Notes under the pieces: generated by a model | The model's database searches: none | Told to the model about the DNA's origin: nothing | What the model saw: only the letters and a program-made list of their open reading frames with translations | Shown here: positions 20,000 to 29,601 of the stretch, one piece after another | Position numbering within the stretch: the stretch's first letter is position 1 | Layout: each line of letters begins with the position of its first letter | Source: Clostridium scatologenes | GTDB taxonomy: Bacteria; Bacillota; Clostridia; Clostridiales; Clostridiaceae | Assembly: GCF_000968375.1 (NCBI RefSeq) | Contig: NZ_CP009933.1 | Span: 248,001 to 312,000, forward strand | Reading direction: 5' to 3' | Length of the DNA stretch: 64,000 bases | Program-made: the position numbers and the translations under genes

Positions 20000-20050
20000 A
20001 CTAACTAGTTAATCCACTTTTATTATAATTCTCAATCATTTTTGTGTCAA
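20000..20050 (-). promoter_or_regulatory. Consensus promoter and purine operator upstream of dpaL
   Basis: Read on the minus strand: TTGACA (20050-20045), 17 bases, TATAAT (20027-20022), then ATTAACTAGTTAGT (20013-20000), whose central ten bases TAACTAGTTA are a perfect palindrome. A fully consensus promoter with an operator over the start site implies control by repression. Confidence 0.85.
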
Positions 20051-20100
20051 TATATTAACATAAATGGTTTTGAGTGGTAAAGAGATCCTCTTTATGATGG

Positions 20101-21450
20101 TTATTTATATTTCTCTTGGTGATTTCCAGAAGAGATTTCAATATTAGTGACATTTTTTTCACCATGATTTAAAAATGCATTGAGAATTATTGCAACTACA
20201 GAAGCAGAAACTATACCACTGCCGAAGATTGATTTAAAAAATTGAGGAGTATGATCAAGTATACCAGGGATAACGGTAACTCCAAGACCTACGCCAATGG
20301 AACAGGCAACTACTAGCATATTTGAATTTTTATCAAAGTCTACACTTGAAAGCATTTGTATGCCGGCTACGGCTACCATTGCAAACATTATAGTTGTAGC
20401 CCCACCTATAACTGGCTGAGGAATTATAGTAGCTAAGGCTGCAAATTTAGGAATTAATCCAAGGCATATGAGGATGATTCCAGAAACAATTACAACAAAA
20501 CGGCTTTTTACTTTACTTAGAGCTAAAAGTCCTAAATTTTGATTAAAAGTTGTATAAGGGAAAGAATTGAATATACCACCTAAAATTGTTGCAATTCCTT
20601 CAGCCCTAAGGCCCCGTACAATATCATTTTCTGTAATCTTTTTTTCGCAAATTCTACCTATGCCAAGATATGTTCCTGTGGATTCAATCATTACTGTAAG
20701 CATGACAAAAGTCATCATAACTATAGAGGAAACATTGAATTTAGGTATACCAAAACTTAATGGACTAACAAAACTTACCCATTTTGCATTTATAACTATT
20801 GAAAGATCTACTTTTCCCATAAATGCAGCAACTATTGTGCCTAAAATAATTCCATTTAAAACAGAAATTGCTTGAAAAAATCCTTTAAAGAATTTATTTG
20901 ATAATATGACAACTATCATTACAAAGGTACCAAGTAAAAGGTTAGAGATACTTCCAAAATCTTTAGCTCCTGAACCACCACCTAGGCTACTAATACCAAC
21001 ATTAATTAGAGAGAGACCTATTATTGTTACTACAGTACCTGTCACTACTGTTGGAAAAAACTTTAATACTTTTCCGTATATTGGTGCAATCAATACCACG
21101 ATAAGTGCTGCTACTATTATTGAACCATAGGCTGTTGCCATTCCATAGCTTTTACCGATAATAATAAGAGGACCAACAGCAGCAAAAGTGCATCCTAAAA
21201 TTGCAGGTAATTTAATGCCAACATAAGGTCCAATGCCAATTGCTTGAATTAAAGTTGCTATGCCACAAGTAAACAAATCTGCAGCTACTAAAAGTTCCAG
21301 TTGCTTGGGTGTCAAACCTACAGAAGAGGCGATGAGTATAGGAACAGCTACGGCCCCTGCATACATTGCAAGTACATGTTGAAGACCTAAAGTAAAAAGT
21401 TTTGGAAGAGGAAGCATTTCATTTACCTTGTTTACAGATTGTTCTGACAT
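20101..21450 (-). CDS. NCS2-family uracil/xanthine/urate permease
   Basis: 449 residues from ATG 21450, with TAGGAGG correctly spaced; an earlier upstream start would run into the operator. About 14 membrane segments. 'LGLQHVLAMYAGAVAVPILIASSVGL' at the N-terminus and 'YTTFNQNLGLLALSKVKSRFV' are hallmarks of the UraA/PbuX/UacT branch. In this context xanthine or urate is the expected substrate. It is transcribed in the same direction as dpaL but has its own promoter and operator, and is divergent from ygeW. Confidence 0.88.
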   Translation of the reverse strand: MSEQSVNKVNEMLPLPKLFTLGLQHVLAMYAGAVAVPILIASSVGLTPKQLELLVAADLFTCGIATLIQAIGIGPYVGIKLPAILGCTFAAVGPLIIIGKSYGMATAYGSIIVAALIVVLIAPIYGKVLKFFPTVVTGTVVTIIGLSLINVGISSLGGGSGAKDFGSISNLLLGTFVMIVVILSNKFFKGFFQAISVLNGIILGTIVAAFMGKVDLSIVINAKWVSFVSPLSFGIPKFNVSSIVMMTFVMLTVMIESTGTYLGIGRICEKKITENDIVRGLRAEGIATILGGIFNSFPYTTFNQNLGLLALSKVKSRFVVIVSGIILICLGLIPKFAALATIIPQPVIGGATTIMFAMVAVAGIQMLSSVDFDKNSNMLVVACSIGVGLGVTVIPGILDHTPQFFKSIFGSGIVSASVVAIILNAFLNHGEKNVTNIEISSGNHQEKYK

Positions 21451-21503
21451 TGTAAAACCTCCTATTAATAAGTTTACATCAAAGTAATACAATTTAAGGT
21501 TAG

Positions 21504-21554
21504 ATTTACTAGTTAGTATATTTTATTTTAATAATATTAATAATATTTTATCAA
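21504..21554 (-). promoter_or_regulatory. Promoter and operator of the xanthine/urate permease
   Basis: Minus strand: TTGATA (21554-21549), 18 bases, TAAAAT (21530-21525), then ACTAACTAGTAAAT (21517-21504), a copy of the purine palindrome with two mismatched positions in one arm. Weaker promoter and operator than the other three. Confidence 0.6.
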
Positions 21555-21621
21555 TATTACAATTAACAAAAATCTAATGATATTATAAAAAAATTTCAAA
21601 TTAAGTAAAATTAATTTAATA

Positions 21622-21672
21622 TTGACAAAAATACCCTGCTATTATAAAATCAAGTTATACTAACTAGTTAAT
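21622..21672 (+). promoter_or_regulatory. Promoter and operator of the ygeW-hyuA operon
   Basis: TTGACA (21622-21627), 17 bases, TAAAAT (21645-21650), then ACTAACTAGTTAAT (21659-21672) at the expected start site. The core TAACTAGTTA is identical to that before dpaL. Confidence 0.8.
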
Positions 21673-21759
21673 CCGATTTTTAAATTACATCATATCTAAG
21701 ACAAAATATATTTTCATTAAAATACTTTATTCAATCATTACAATTAGGAGGCATATCTC

Positions 21760-22956
21760 ATGGAAAAATTAAAAGAACTTATTCAAAGATTAAAAAAACT
21801 AGATTATAAAAATATGTATAATAATGATTTCTTTTTAACTTGGGAAAAAACAGATGAGGAACTTAAAGCAGTTTTTATGGTAGCTGATATTTTACGTCAA
21901 ATGAGAGAAAATAATATATCACCACGTATATTTGATAGTGGACTAGCAATTTCATTGTTCCGTGATAACTCTACAAGAACAAGATTCAGTTTTGCAAGTG
22001 CATGCAATTTGCTTGGACTTAAAGTTCAGGACCTTGATGAAGGAAAATCTCAAATTGCCCATGGTGAAACTGTTCGTGAAACAGCAAATATGATTTCTTT
22101 TATGGCAGATGTTATTGGAATTAGAGATGATATGTTTATAGGAAGAGGAAACAAGTATATGCATAAAGTTTCTGAATCAGTTCAAGAAGGATATAAATCA
22201 GGAATTCTTGGACAACGTCCTACTCTTGTAAATCTTCAAAGCGACATAGACCATCCAACTCAATGCATGGCTGATTTACTACAATTGATTCATTATTTTG
22301 GTGGAGCAGAGAAACTTAAAGGCAAAAAAATGGCTATGACATGGGCTTACTCTCCATCTTATGGTAAACCATTATCTGTACCTCAAGGAATTATTGGTTT
22401 GATGACGAGAATGGGTATGGAAGTTGTACTTGCACATCCTGATGAATATGATATATTGCCAGAAATAGAAGATGTTGCAAGAAATAATGCTAAGAAAAGT
22501 GGGGGTAAATTTGTTAAAACTAACTCCATGAAAGAAGCTTTTGAAAATGCAGATATAGTATATCCAAAGAGCTGGGCTCCATTTGCCGCTATGGAAAAGC
22601 GTACTAAATTGTATGGCGAAGGTAAATTTGATGAAATAAAAGTACTTGAAAAGGAACTTTTAAATCAAAATGCCAATTATAAAGATTGGGAATGCACAGA
22701 AGAAATGATGAAGCTTACTAAAGATTCAAAAGCATTATATATGCATTGTTTACCTGCAGATATTACAGGAGTAAGTTGTAAACAGGGGGAAGTAGCTGCT
22801 TCGGTATTTGATAGATATCGTGAAGAACTTTATAAGCAGGCAGGATATAAGCCATATATTGTTGCTTCAATGATTTTCTTAAGCAAAGTAAAAGATCCAA
22901 TAAAAACATTTACAGAAATTATTGAAGCGAAACCACTGAGGTTTTCAGCAAAGTAA
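21760..22956 (+). CDS. ygeW: Knotted carbamoyltransferase YgeW
   Basis: 398 residues. The carbamoyl-phosphate loop is DNSTRTRFSF (about 69-78) and the C-terminal half has 'YMHCLPADITG', as in ornithine/aspartate carbamoyltransferases. The overall length and 'SDIDHPTQCMADLLQLIHYFGG' match the YgeW family, whose natural acceptor has been unclear. In the anaerobic purine pathway it is thought to run toward carbamoyl phosphate, releasing a diaminopropionate-level product for DpaL and supplying carbamoyl phosphate for the carbamate kinase encoded downstream. First gene of a six-gene operon; AGGAGG site before ATG 21760. Confidence 0.92.
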   Translation: MEKLKELIQRLKKLDYKNMYNNDFFLTWEKTDEELKAVFMVADILRQMRENNISPRIFDSGLAISLFRDNSTRTRFSFASACNLLGLKVQDLDEGKSQIAHGETVRETANMISFMADVIGIRDDMFIGRGNKYMHKVSESVQEGYKSGILGQRPTLVNLQSDIDHPTQCMADLLQLIHYFGGAEKLKGKKMAMTWAYSPSYGKPLSVPQGIIGLMTRMGMEVVLAHPDEYDILPEIEDVARNNAKKSGGKFVKTNSMKEAFENADIVYPKSWAPFAAMEKRTKLYGEGKFDEIKVLEKELLNQNANYKDWECTEEMMKLTKDSKALYMHCLPADITGVSCKQGEVAASVFDRYREELYKQAGYKPYIVASMIFLSKVKDPIKTFTEIIEAKPLRFSAK

Positions 22957-22982
22957 AATATATTGTAAATGGGGGAATATGA

Positions 22983-25900
22983 ATGAGTGATAGGATGCGG
23001 CCTATTTCTTTTGAAAAAATGCTTGTTTGGATTAAAAGAGAATTAAAAGAAAAGGAATCTATTTTTGGAATTCATGAAAGTAAATTTTATAAAAATGAAA
23101 GTGGAAAATCAATTGAGGTATTTGGTGAAAGGCTAGCTTCGCCACTTGGACCTGCTGCTGGACCAAACACTCAATTGACTCAGAACATTATTTCTGCCTA
23201 CTTAACTGGAAGTCGGTTTATTGAATTGAAAACAGTACAAGTTATTGATGGTGAAGACTTACCAGTATTTAAACCTTGCATCTATGCACAGGATGAAGGT
23301 TATAATGTGGAATGGTCTACAGAATTAAAAGTATCCGATGCTTTTGATGAATATATAAAAGCTTGGTTTTTGCTTCATATTTTAATGAGAGAACTTAATT
23401 TAAGCAAGCAAAGAGATTTTATGTTTAACATGAGTGTAGGCTATGATTTAAATGGAATTAAATCACCTAAAATAGATAACTATATTGAAGGAATGAAGAA
23501 CGCTTCAAACAGAAAAGTATGGAATGAATGTAAAAAAGTAATTACTTCTAATATGAATTTATTTGATAATTTCAATGAAAAAGATTTAGAAAAAATCTCT
23601 CCAGTTATTTGTTCATCCATTACAGTATCTACATTACATGGATGCCCTCCAGAAGAAATAGAAAAAATATCTAATTATTTACTCAGAGAAAAGAAGTTAA
23701 ACACTTTTATAAAGATGAATCCAACTCTTTTAGGAGAAAAGTTTGTTAGGAATACACTAAGTATAATGGAATATAGTTATATAACCCTAAATGGAGATCA
23801 TTTTAAAAATGATTTGAAGTATGGGGATGCGGTGTCAATGCTGCAGCGTTTGAAGGATGTTGCAAAAAAAATAAATTTGGAAATAGGAGTTAAACTTACA
23901 AATACCTTGCCAGTTAAAATTCAAAACAGTGAATTGCCTGGAGAGGAAATGTATATGTCTGGACGTTCCCTTTTTCCACTTACAATTTCATTAGCAAGTA
24001 AATTAGCCAAAGAATTTGAAGGCGATTTGCAGATATCTTATTCAGGTGGTGCAGATTTTTTTAATGTTGATAAAATTTTAGCTGTAGGAATTCAACCTGT
24101 GACATTTGCAACTACTATTTTAAAGCCAGGTGGATATGAGAGAATAACTCAAATGGCCCAAAAAGTAGGGAAAAAGCTTAAAGGTGCCTTCTCACAAATC
24201 GATACAGATATGTTGTCAAAATTATTATTAGAAGCTTTAAATGATAAACATTATCTTAAAAATTCAAGAACTGTGGAGAGTAGAAAGCTTTCTATGGAAC
24301 TTCCTATTTATGATTGTGCAGCAGCACCTTGCAGCATAGGGTGTCCTATAAACCAACAAATTCCTGAATATGTAGCTTTGGCTGGAAAAAAGAAATATGA
24401 TGAAGCTTTTTCTATAATTGCTAAAGACAATGCTTCACCAGCAATTACAGCAACTATTTGTAATCACAACTGTCAGTTTAAATGTACCAGATTAGATTAT
24501 GATTCATCCATATTAATTAGGGATATGAAGAAAATTGTTGTTTTAAATGCTGAGAAAAAGTACATTGAAAATATCAAACCAGCAGATATAAAAAGTGATA
24601 AAAAGGTAGTAGTTATAGGTGCAGGGCCTGCAGGACTTTCTACAGCTCTCTTTTTGAGGAGAAATGGTATGGATGTAACTGTAATGGACAAAAAAGAAAA
24701 GCCTTATGGTGTAGTAAGATATGCAATTCCTGATTTTAGAATTCCATATGAAATGATTGATCAGGATTTTGAACTTATAAAAAAACAGGGAGTAAAATTT
24801 AAATTTGGCATTAATAAAAACTTTAACATAGATGAATTAAAAGAGAAATATGATTATATTATTCTTGCAATAGGTGCATGGAAACCAGGAAGATTGCCTT
24901 TAAAAGAAGGCAGCGAAAAAGCTGTAAATGCTATTGAATTTCTTGAAAAATATAAATCAGAAAAAGAAAACATCAATTTGGGAAAGCAGGTTTGCGTTAT
25001 TGGTGGTGGAAATGTAGCAATGGATGCAGCAAGAGCAGCTAAGAGGATAGCTGGAGTGGAAAATGTTTCTGTTGTATATAGAAGAACTAGAGAATATATG
25101 CCTGCAGATTCTGAAGAATTAGATTTAGCTGTTTCTGAGGGTGTTGTATTAAAAGAACTTCTTGAACCAATGGCTATTAGGGACAATAAATTGATTTGCC
25201 AAGAGATGACTTTAGGAGAAAGAGATGCTTCAGGCAGAAGAAGTTCTGTTCCAAGCGGTAAAGAGGTTATTTTATATGTGGATACTGTTATTGCCGCTGT
25301 AGGAGAAAAAGTAAATAGTGATTTGTTAAAAAGAAATGGAATAGAATTAGATTCTAAAGGTTTCCCTAAATTAAATATAGCTTGTGAGAGCAGCATTTCC
25401 AATGTGTATATTCCAGGAGATGCAAAAAAAGGACCAGCTACAATTGTAAAGGCAATAGCAGATGGAAAGGCAGTTGCAAAAGATATATTGTCAAAAGAAG
25501 GATTAAATAATGATTTTGAGAAAAAAGTTATCCCTATAGATGAAAAAGAAATATATAGCAGGAAGGGTGTATTAAGAGATTCTCAAAATTGTGAGGAAGA
25601 ATCTGAAAGATGTCTTTCTTGCAGTAACATTTGCGAATTGTGTGTCGATGTTTGTCCTAATAGGGCCAATGTAGTTATTAATGTAGAAGGAGGATTTGCT
25701 TCTTCTCATCAGATCATACATTTAGATGGTATGTGCAACGAATGTGGTAATTGTGGGGTTTTCTGTCCATATAAAGGGAATCCATATAAAGATAAGGTGA
25801 CAGTTTTCTGGAATGAAAATGACTTTGAAAATAGTGAGAACAAGGGCTTTTACATTGTTGATATTAAAAAAGGTATTTGTAAAGTCAGAAGAGAAGATGA

Positions 25901-26000
25901 GAAAGTTGTTATGTACACCATTGGTGACAAAGACATTGTATCAAAAGAGATGGAATATATAGTTAGGAGTTGTATAGATAAATATAGTTACATGCTGTAA
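22983..26000 (+). CDS. ygfK: YgfK, putative selenate reductase/flavin-FeS subunit
   Basis: 1005 residues. The N-terminal ~420 residues resemble a dihydroorotate-dehydrogenase-type barrel ('LASPLGPAAGPNTQLTQN', 'STLHGCPPEEIEKI'). Residues ~440-850 are a GltD-like flavoprotein with Cys ligands, FAD site 'VVVIGAGPAGLSTALF' (~540) and NAD(P)H site 'VIGGGNVAMDAARAA' (~670). The C-terminus carries two 4Fe-4S ligand sets ('CLSCSNICELCVDVCP', 'CNECGNCGVFCPYKG'). E. coli YgfK is annotated for selenate reduction, but its constant place in purine clusters suggests a reductase of urate, xanthine or an intermediate, taking electrons from NAD(P)H or ferredoxin. Confidence 0.9.
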   Translation: MSDRMRPISFEKMLVWIKRELKEKESIFGIHESKFYKNESGKSIEVFGERLASPLGPAAGPNTQLTQNIISAYLTGSRFIELKTVQVIDGEDLPVFKPCIYAQDEGYNVEWSTELKVSDAFDEYIKAWFLLHILMRELNLSKQRDFMFNMSVGYDLNGIKSPKIDNYIEGMKNASNRKVWNECKKVITSNMNLFDNFNEKDLEKISPVICSSITVSTLHGCPPEEIEKISNYLLREKKLNTFIKMNPTLLGEKFVRNTLSIMEYSYITLNGDHFKNDLKYGDAVSMLQRLKDVAKKINLEIGVKLTNTLPVKIQNSELPGEEMYMSGRSLFPLTISLASKLAKEFEGDLQISYSGGADFFNVDKILAVGIQPVTFATTILKPGGYERITQMAQKVGKKLKGAFSQIDTDMLSKLLLEALNDKHYLKNSRTVESRKLSMELPIYDCAAAPCSIGCPINQQIPEYVALAGKKKYDEAFSIIAKDNASPAITATICNHNCQFKCTRLDYDSSILIRDMKKIVVLNAEKKYIENIKPADIKSDKKVVVIGAGPAGLSTALFLRRNGMDVTVMDKKEKPYGVVRYAIPDFRIPYEMIDQDFELIKKQGVKFKFGINKNFNIDELKEKYDYIILAIGAWKPGRLPLKEGSEKAVNAIEFLEKYKSEKENINLGKQVCVIGGGNVAMDAARAAKRIAGVENVSVVYRRTREYMPADSEELDLAVSEGVVLKELLEPMAIRDNKLICQEMTLGERDASGRRSSVPSGKEVILYVDTVIAAVGEKVNSDLLKRNGIELDSKGFPKLNIACESSISNVYIPGDAKKGPATIVKAIADGKAVAKDILSKEGLNNDFEKKVIPIDEKEIYSRKGVLRDSQNCEEESERCLSCSNICELCVDVCPNRANVVINVEGGFASSHQIIHLDGMCNECGNCGVFCPYKGNPYKDKVTVFWNENDFENSENKGFYIVDIKKGICKVRREDEKVVMYTIGDKDIVSKEMEYIVRSCIDKYSYML

Positions 26001-26031
26001 TTTAACATTTAAAACAAGTGGGGGGAAATAT

Positions 26032-27360
26032 ATGTTATTAATAGGAAATGGCAAGCTTATTACCAGAGATGATGCTAGACCAATTATTGATGATGGATGT
26101 ATTGCTGTAAAACAAAATAAAATTATTGAAATTGGTTCAACTGAAGTATTAAAGAAAAAATATAAAGTTGCAAGATTTATTGATGCAAAGAATAAGCTTA
26201 TTATGCCAGGATTTATCAATACTCATATGCACTATTACAGCACTTTTGCCAGAGGAATGGCAAATGACAGTCCTCCAGCAAAAAATCTTATGGATATACT
26301 TACAGGACTATGGTGGAGACTTGATAAGGTATTAACTCCAGAAGACATATATTATAGTGCTATTGTACCAATGATTGATGAAGTTAAAAATGGTGTTACA
26401 ACTGCTTTTGATCATCATGCAAGTGCTTATTCAGTTAAAGGAAGTTTATTTAAAATAGCTGAGGCTGCAGAAAAGATAGGTATCCGCAGCAGTTTATGTT
26501 ATGAAACTTCAGATAGAGATGGAGAAAAAATTGCTGATGAAGGTATTGCTGAAAATGTAGAATTTATCAAGTATTGCAATGAAAAAAAAGACGATATGAT
26601 TAAAGGTATGTTTGGGCTTCATGCTTCTATGACAATTTCAGATAAAACCTTGGAAAAATGCATGGATGCTGTTGAAAATTTAAATACAGGTTTTCATGTT
26701 CATACAGGAGAAGGTATACAAGATTTGCAGATTACTAAAGAAAAGTATGGCAAAGGTATTGTGCAGAGATGGTATGATGCAGGAGCACTTTCAGATAAGA
26801 CAATTTTAGTTCACTGTATTCATGTTTCAGATGAGGAAATGGACTTGATTAAAGAGAAAAATACAATAGTGGTTCACAATCCTGAATCCAATATGGGAAA
26901 TGCTGTAGGTGTATCTCCTGTACTAAAAATGTATAAGAAGGGAATTTTATTGGGTCTTGGTACAGATGGTTATACTACAGATATGATGGAATCTTACAAA
27001 GTAGGAAATATTATTCACAAACATGCTTTTGAAGATTCTACAGTAGCTTGGACTGAAATTCCACAAATGTTTTTCTATAATAATAGAAACATTGTTGAAA
27101 GATTTATTGACGGAAAAATTGGAATTTTAAAAGAAGGAGCACTGGCAGATATAATTATTGTAGACTACGATTCACCTACACCAATAAACGAAAGCAATAT
27201 TAATTCACATTTATTATTTGGTATTAACGGACGTTGTGTAGATACAACCATTATAAATGGTAAGGTTATTATGGAAGACAGGAAACTTGTAGGCATTGAT
27301 GAAGAAAGAATTATGGCAAGAAGCAGAGAATTGGCACAAGATTTGTGGAAGCGTTTTTAA
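26032..27360 (+). CDS. ssnA: SsnA, amidohydrolase-family putative aminohydrolase
   Basis: 442 residues. Metal motif 'PGFINTHMHYYSTFARGM' (~62-79), 'GFHVHTGEG', 'LVHCIHVSD' and 'GLGTDGYTTDMM' supply the His/Asp set of chlorohydrolase-like deaminases. SsnA is always found beside ygfK and ygeY in selenium-linked purine clusters. It probably deaminates or opens a ring intermediate in the cytoplasm; the exact substrate is not settled. ATG 26032 has GGGGGG upstream, 31 bases after ygfK. Confidence 0.88.
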   Translation: MLLIGNGKLITRDDARPIIDDGCIAVKQNKIIEIGSTEVLKKKYKVARFIDAKNKLIMPGFINTHMHYYSTFARGMANDSPPAKNLMDILTGLWWRLDKVLTPEDIYYSAIVPMIDEVKNGVTTAFDHHASAYSVKGSLFKIAEAAEKIGIRSSLCYETSDRDGEKIADEGIAENVEFIKYCNEKKDDMIKGMFGLHASMTISDKTLEKCMDAVENLNTGFHVHTGEGIQDLQITKEKYGKGIVQRWYDAGALSDKTILVHCIHVSDEEMDLIKEKNTIVVHNPESNMGNAVGVSPVLKMYKKGILLGLGTDGYTTDMMESYKVGNIIHKHAFEDSTVAWTEIPQMFFYNNRNIVERFIDGKIGILKEGALADIIIVDYDSPTPINESNINSHLLFGINGRCVDTTIINGKVIMEDRKLVGIDEERIMARSRELAQDLWKRF

Positions 27361-27386
27361 ATATAGTTAAAATGGGGGGAGTTTAA

Positions 27387-28607
27387 ATGACATTAGATTT
27401 AAATAAACAAAAAGTATTGGAGCTGGCAGAAAAATATAAACCTGAAATATCAAAATTTTTAAGGGATATGGCTGCAATTCCAAGTGAAAGCTGCGGCGAG
27501 GAAAAAGTTATACTTAGAATAAAAGAGGAAATGGAAAAAGTAGGTTTTGACAAGGTAGAAATAGATCCAATGGGTAATGTACTTGGATATATAGGACATG
27601 GAAAACACCTTATTGCCATGGATGCTCATATAGACACAGTAGGTATAGGGGATAGAAATCTGTGGAAATATGATCCTTATGAAGGCTATGAGGATAATGA
27701 AGTGATTTTAGGAAGAGGCGTGTCAGATCAGGAAGGCGGAATGGCTTCCATGGTTTATGCAGGTAAGATAATTAAAGAGCTTGGTCTTGAGGAAGATTAT
27801 ACATTAGTAGTAACAGGTACTATTCAAGAAGAGGATTGTGATGGACTTTGCTGGCAGTATATAATCAATGAAGACAAGGTAAGGCCAGAATTTGTAGTTA
27901 TCACAGAACCAACTTCATTGAATATATATATAGGACATAGAGGAAGAATGGAAATAAAAGTTACAACTCATGGTGTTAGCTGTCATGGATCTGCACCAGA
28001 AAGAGGTGATAATGCAATTTTTAAAATGGCACCTATATTAAATGAATTAAAGGAATTAAATGAAAGGTTGATTGATGATAAGTTTTTAGGAAAAGGCACA
28101 TTGACTGTATCTGAAATCTTTTTTTCATCACCTTCAAGATGTGCTGTAGCAGATGGATGCAGTATTTCCATTGACAGAAGGCTTACTGATGGTGAAAGCT
28201 GGGAATATGCAATTGAACAAATTAAAAATTTATCATCTGTTAAAGCTGCAGGAGCTGAGGTTGAAATGTACACTTATGAAAGACCTTCCTATACAGGATT
28301 AAAATATCCTACGGAATGTTTCTTCCCAACCTGGGTACTGCCTGAAGATCATAAAGTGTGCCAAAATGTTATAAGCTGTTATAAAGATTTATTTAAGAGT
28401 GAACCAAAGGTAGATAAATGGACATTTTCTACAAATGCAGTTTCTATTATGGGAAGATATAAAATACCATGTATAGGCTTTGGGCCAGGCCACGAAGACC
28501 AAGCGCATGCACCCAATGAAAAGACCTGGAAAAATGAATTAGTCAAATGTGCAGCAATGTATGCACTTATTCCATTATCTTATGTAACTAATTATGTGGG
28601 GGAATAA
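27387..28607 (+). CDS. ygeY: YgeY, M20-family hydrolase
   Basis: 406 residues of the M20/ArgE/DapE metallohydrolase family: 'HLIAMDAHIDTVG' (~73-85) holds the first metal His/Asp pair, 'GRGVSDQEGGMASM' the bridging Asp, 'TIQEEDCDG' the catalytic Glu pair and 'GPGHEDQAHAPNE' the C-terminal His. Family members in this context are called putative selenium metabolism hydrolases. A role in removing an N-carbamoyl or N-acyl group from the ring-opened purine product, upstream of DpaL, is the most reasonable inference. Same operon as its neighbours. Confidence 0.88.
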   Translation: MTLDLNKQKVLELAEKYKPEISKFLRDMAAIPSESCGEEKVILRIKEEMEKVGFDKVEIDPMGNVLGYIGHGKHLIAMDAHIDTVGIGDRNLWKYDPYEGYEDNEVILGRGVSDQEGGMASMVYAGKIIKELGLEEDYTLVVTGTIQEEDCDGLCWQYIINEDKVRPEFVVITEPTSLNIYIGHRGRMEIKVTTHGVSCHGSAPERGDNAIFKMAPILNELKELNERLIDDKFLGKGTLTVSEIFFSSPSRCAVADGCSISIDRRLTDGESWEYAIEQIKNLSSVKAAGAEVEMYTYERPSYTGLKYPTECFFPTWVLPEDHKVCQNVISCYKDLFKSEPKVDKWTFSTNAVSIMGRYKIPCIGFGPGHEDQAHAPNEKTWKNELVKCAAMYALIPLSYVTNYVGE

Positions 28608-28609
28608 TA

Positions 28610-29560
28610 ATGGGATTTTGTAAACTTGTTATAGCATTAGGTGGAAATGCACTACAAGAACCTAATACTGCAGCTACAGCTGGGGCACAACTAAAAGTTA
28701 TAAAAAAAACTTGTGAATATATTGCCGATATAAGCTGTAAGGGGTATGAACTTTTAATAGTTCATGGAAATGGTCCTCAAGTGGGAAGAATTTTACTTGC
28801 TTCTGAGGTTGCTAATAGTGTCACACCAGTTATGCCTCTTGATGTATGTAGTGCTATGAGTCAGGGATATATAGGATATCATATTCAGCAGTCGTTGAGA
28901 AAGGCACTGGATAAAAGAAAAAAGAAAGTGCCTGTAGTAACTCTTATAACCCAGGCAGTAGTTGACAAAAATGACCTTGCATTTAAAAATCCAACTAAAC
29001 CCATAGGCACTTTTTATAGTGAAGAAGAGGCGGAAAAGATAAAAAAGGAAAAAGGTTATGTAATGAAAGAGGATTCTGGAAGAGGATGGAGGAGAGTAGT
29101 AGCATCACCTTCTCCAAAGAAAATAGTTGAACTTCCAGTAATTAAAGTATTGTGGGATTCTACTATTTGCATAGCAGCTGGAGGGGGCAGTATTCCTGTT
29201 GTTAAAAAAGAAGATGGATCATTAGAAGGTGTTGCAGCAGTTATAGATAAAGATCTTGCAGCTGAAAGACTTGCAGAAGATGTTAATGCAGATATTTTTA
29301 TGATATTAACAGAAGTTGAAAAAGTATCACTTAACTTTAAAAAAGCCAATCAAATTGATCTTGACCATATTACAGTAGCAGAAGCAGAAAAGTATATTGA
29401 AGAAGGTCATTTTGCTCCAGGGTCAATGCTTCCAAAAATGAAAGCAGCACTTATGTTTGCAAAGGCAAACTCTTCTCATAAATCCATAATTACATCACTT
29501 TATAAAGGTGAAGATGCCTTAGAAGGTAAAACAGGGACAGTTATTACTTTAAACAGATAA
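28610..29560 (+). CDS. arcC: Carbamate kinase
   Basis: 316 residues. 'VIALGGNALQEPNTAATA' at the N-terminus, 'VHGNGPQVGRILLASE' and 'IAAGGGSIPVV' are the amino acid kinase motifs of carbamate kinase (ArcC/YqeA). It makes ATP and carbamate from carbamoyl phosphate and ADP, giving substrate-level energy for purine fermentation. It starts two bases after the ygeY stop, with GGGGGAATAATA overlapping that stop, so translation is coupled. Confidence 0.95.
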   Translation: MGFCKLVIALGGNALQEPNTAATAGAQLKVIKKTCEYIADISCKGYELLIVHGNGPQVGRILLASEVANSVTPVMPLDVCSAMSQGYIGYHIQQSLRKALDKRKKKVPVVTLITQAVVDKNDLAFKNPTKPIGTFYSEEEAEKIKKEKGYVMKEDSGRGWRRVVASPSPKKIVELPVIKVLWDSTICIAAGGGSIPVVKKEDGSLEGVAAVIDKDLAAERLAEDVNADIFMILTEVEKVSLNFKKANQIDLDHITVAEAEKYIEEGHFAPGSMLPKMKAALMFAKANSSHKSIITSLYKGEDALEGKTGTVITLNR

Positions 29561-29601
29561 GAAGTATACTTTAAGTTTTTACTTAGAGGGAGGTTTTGCT
29601 C

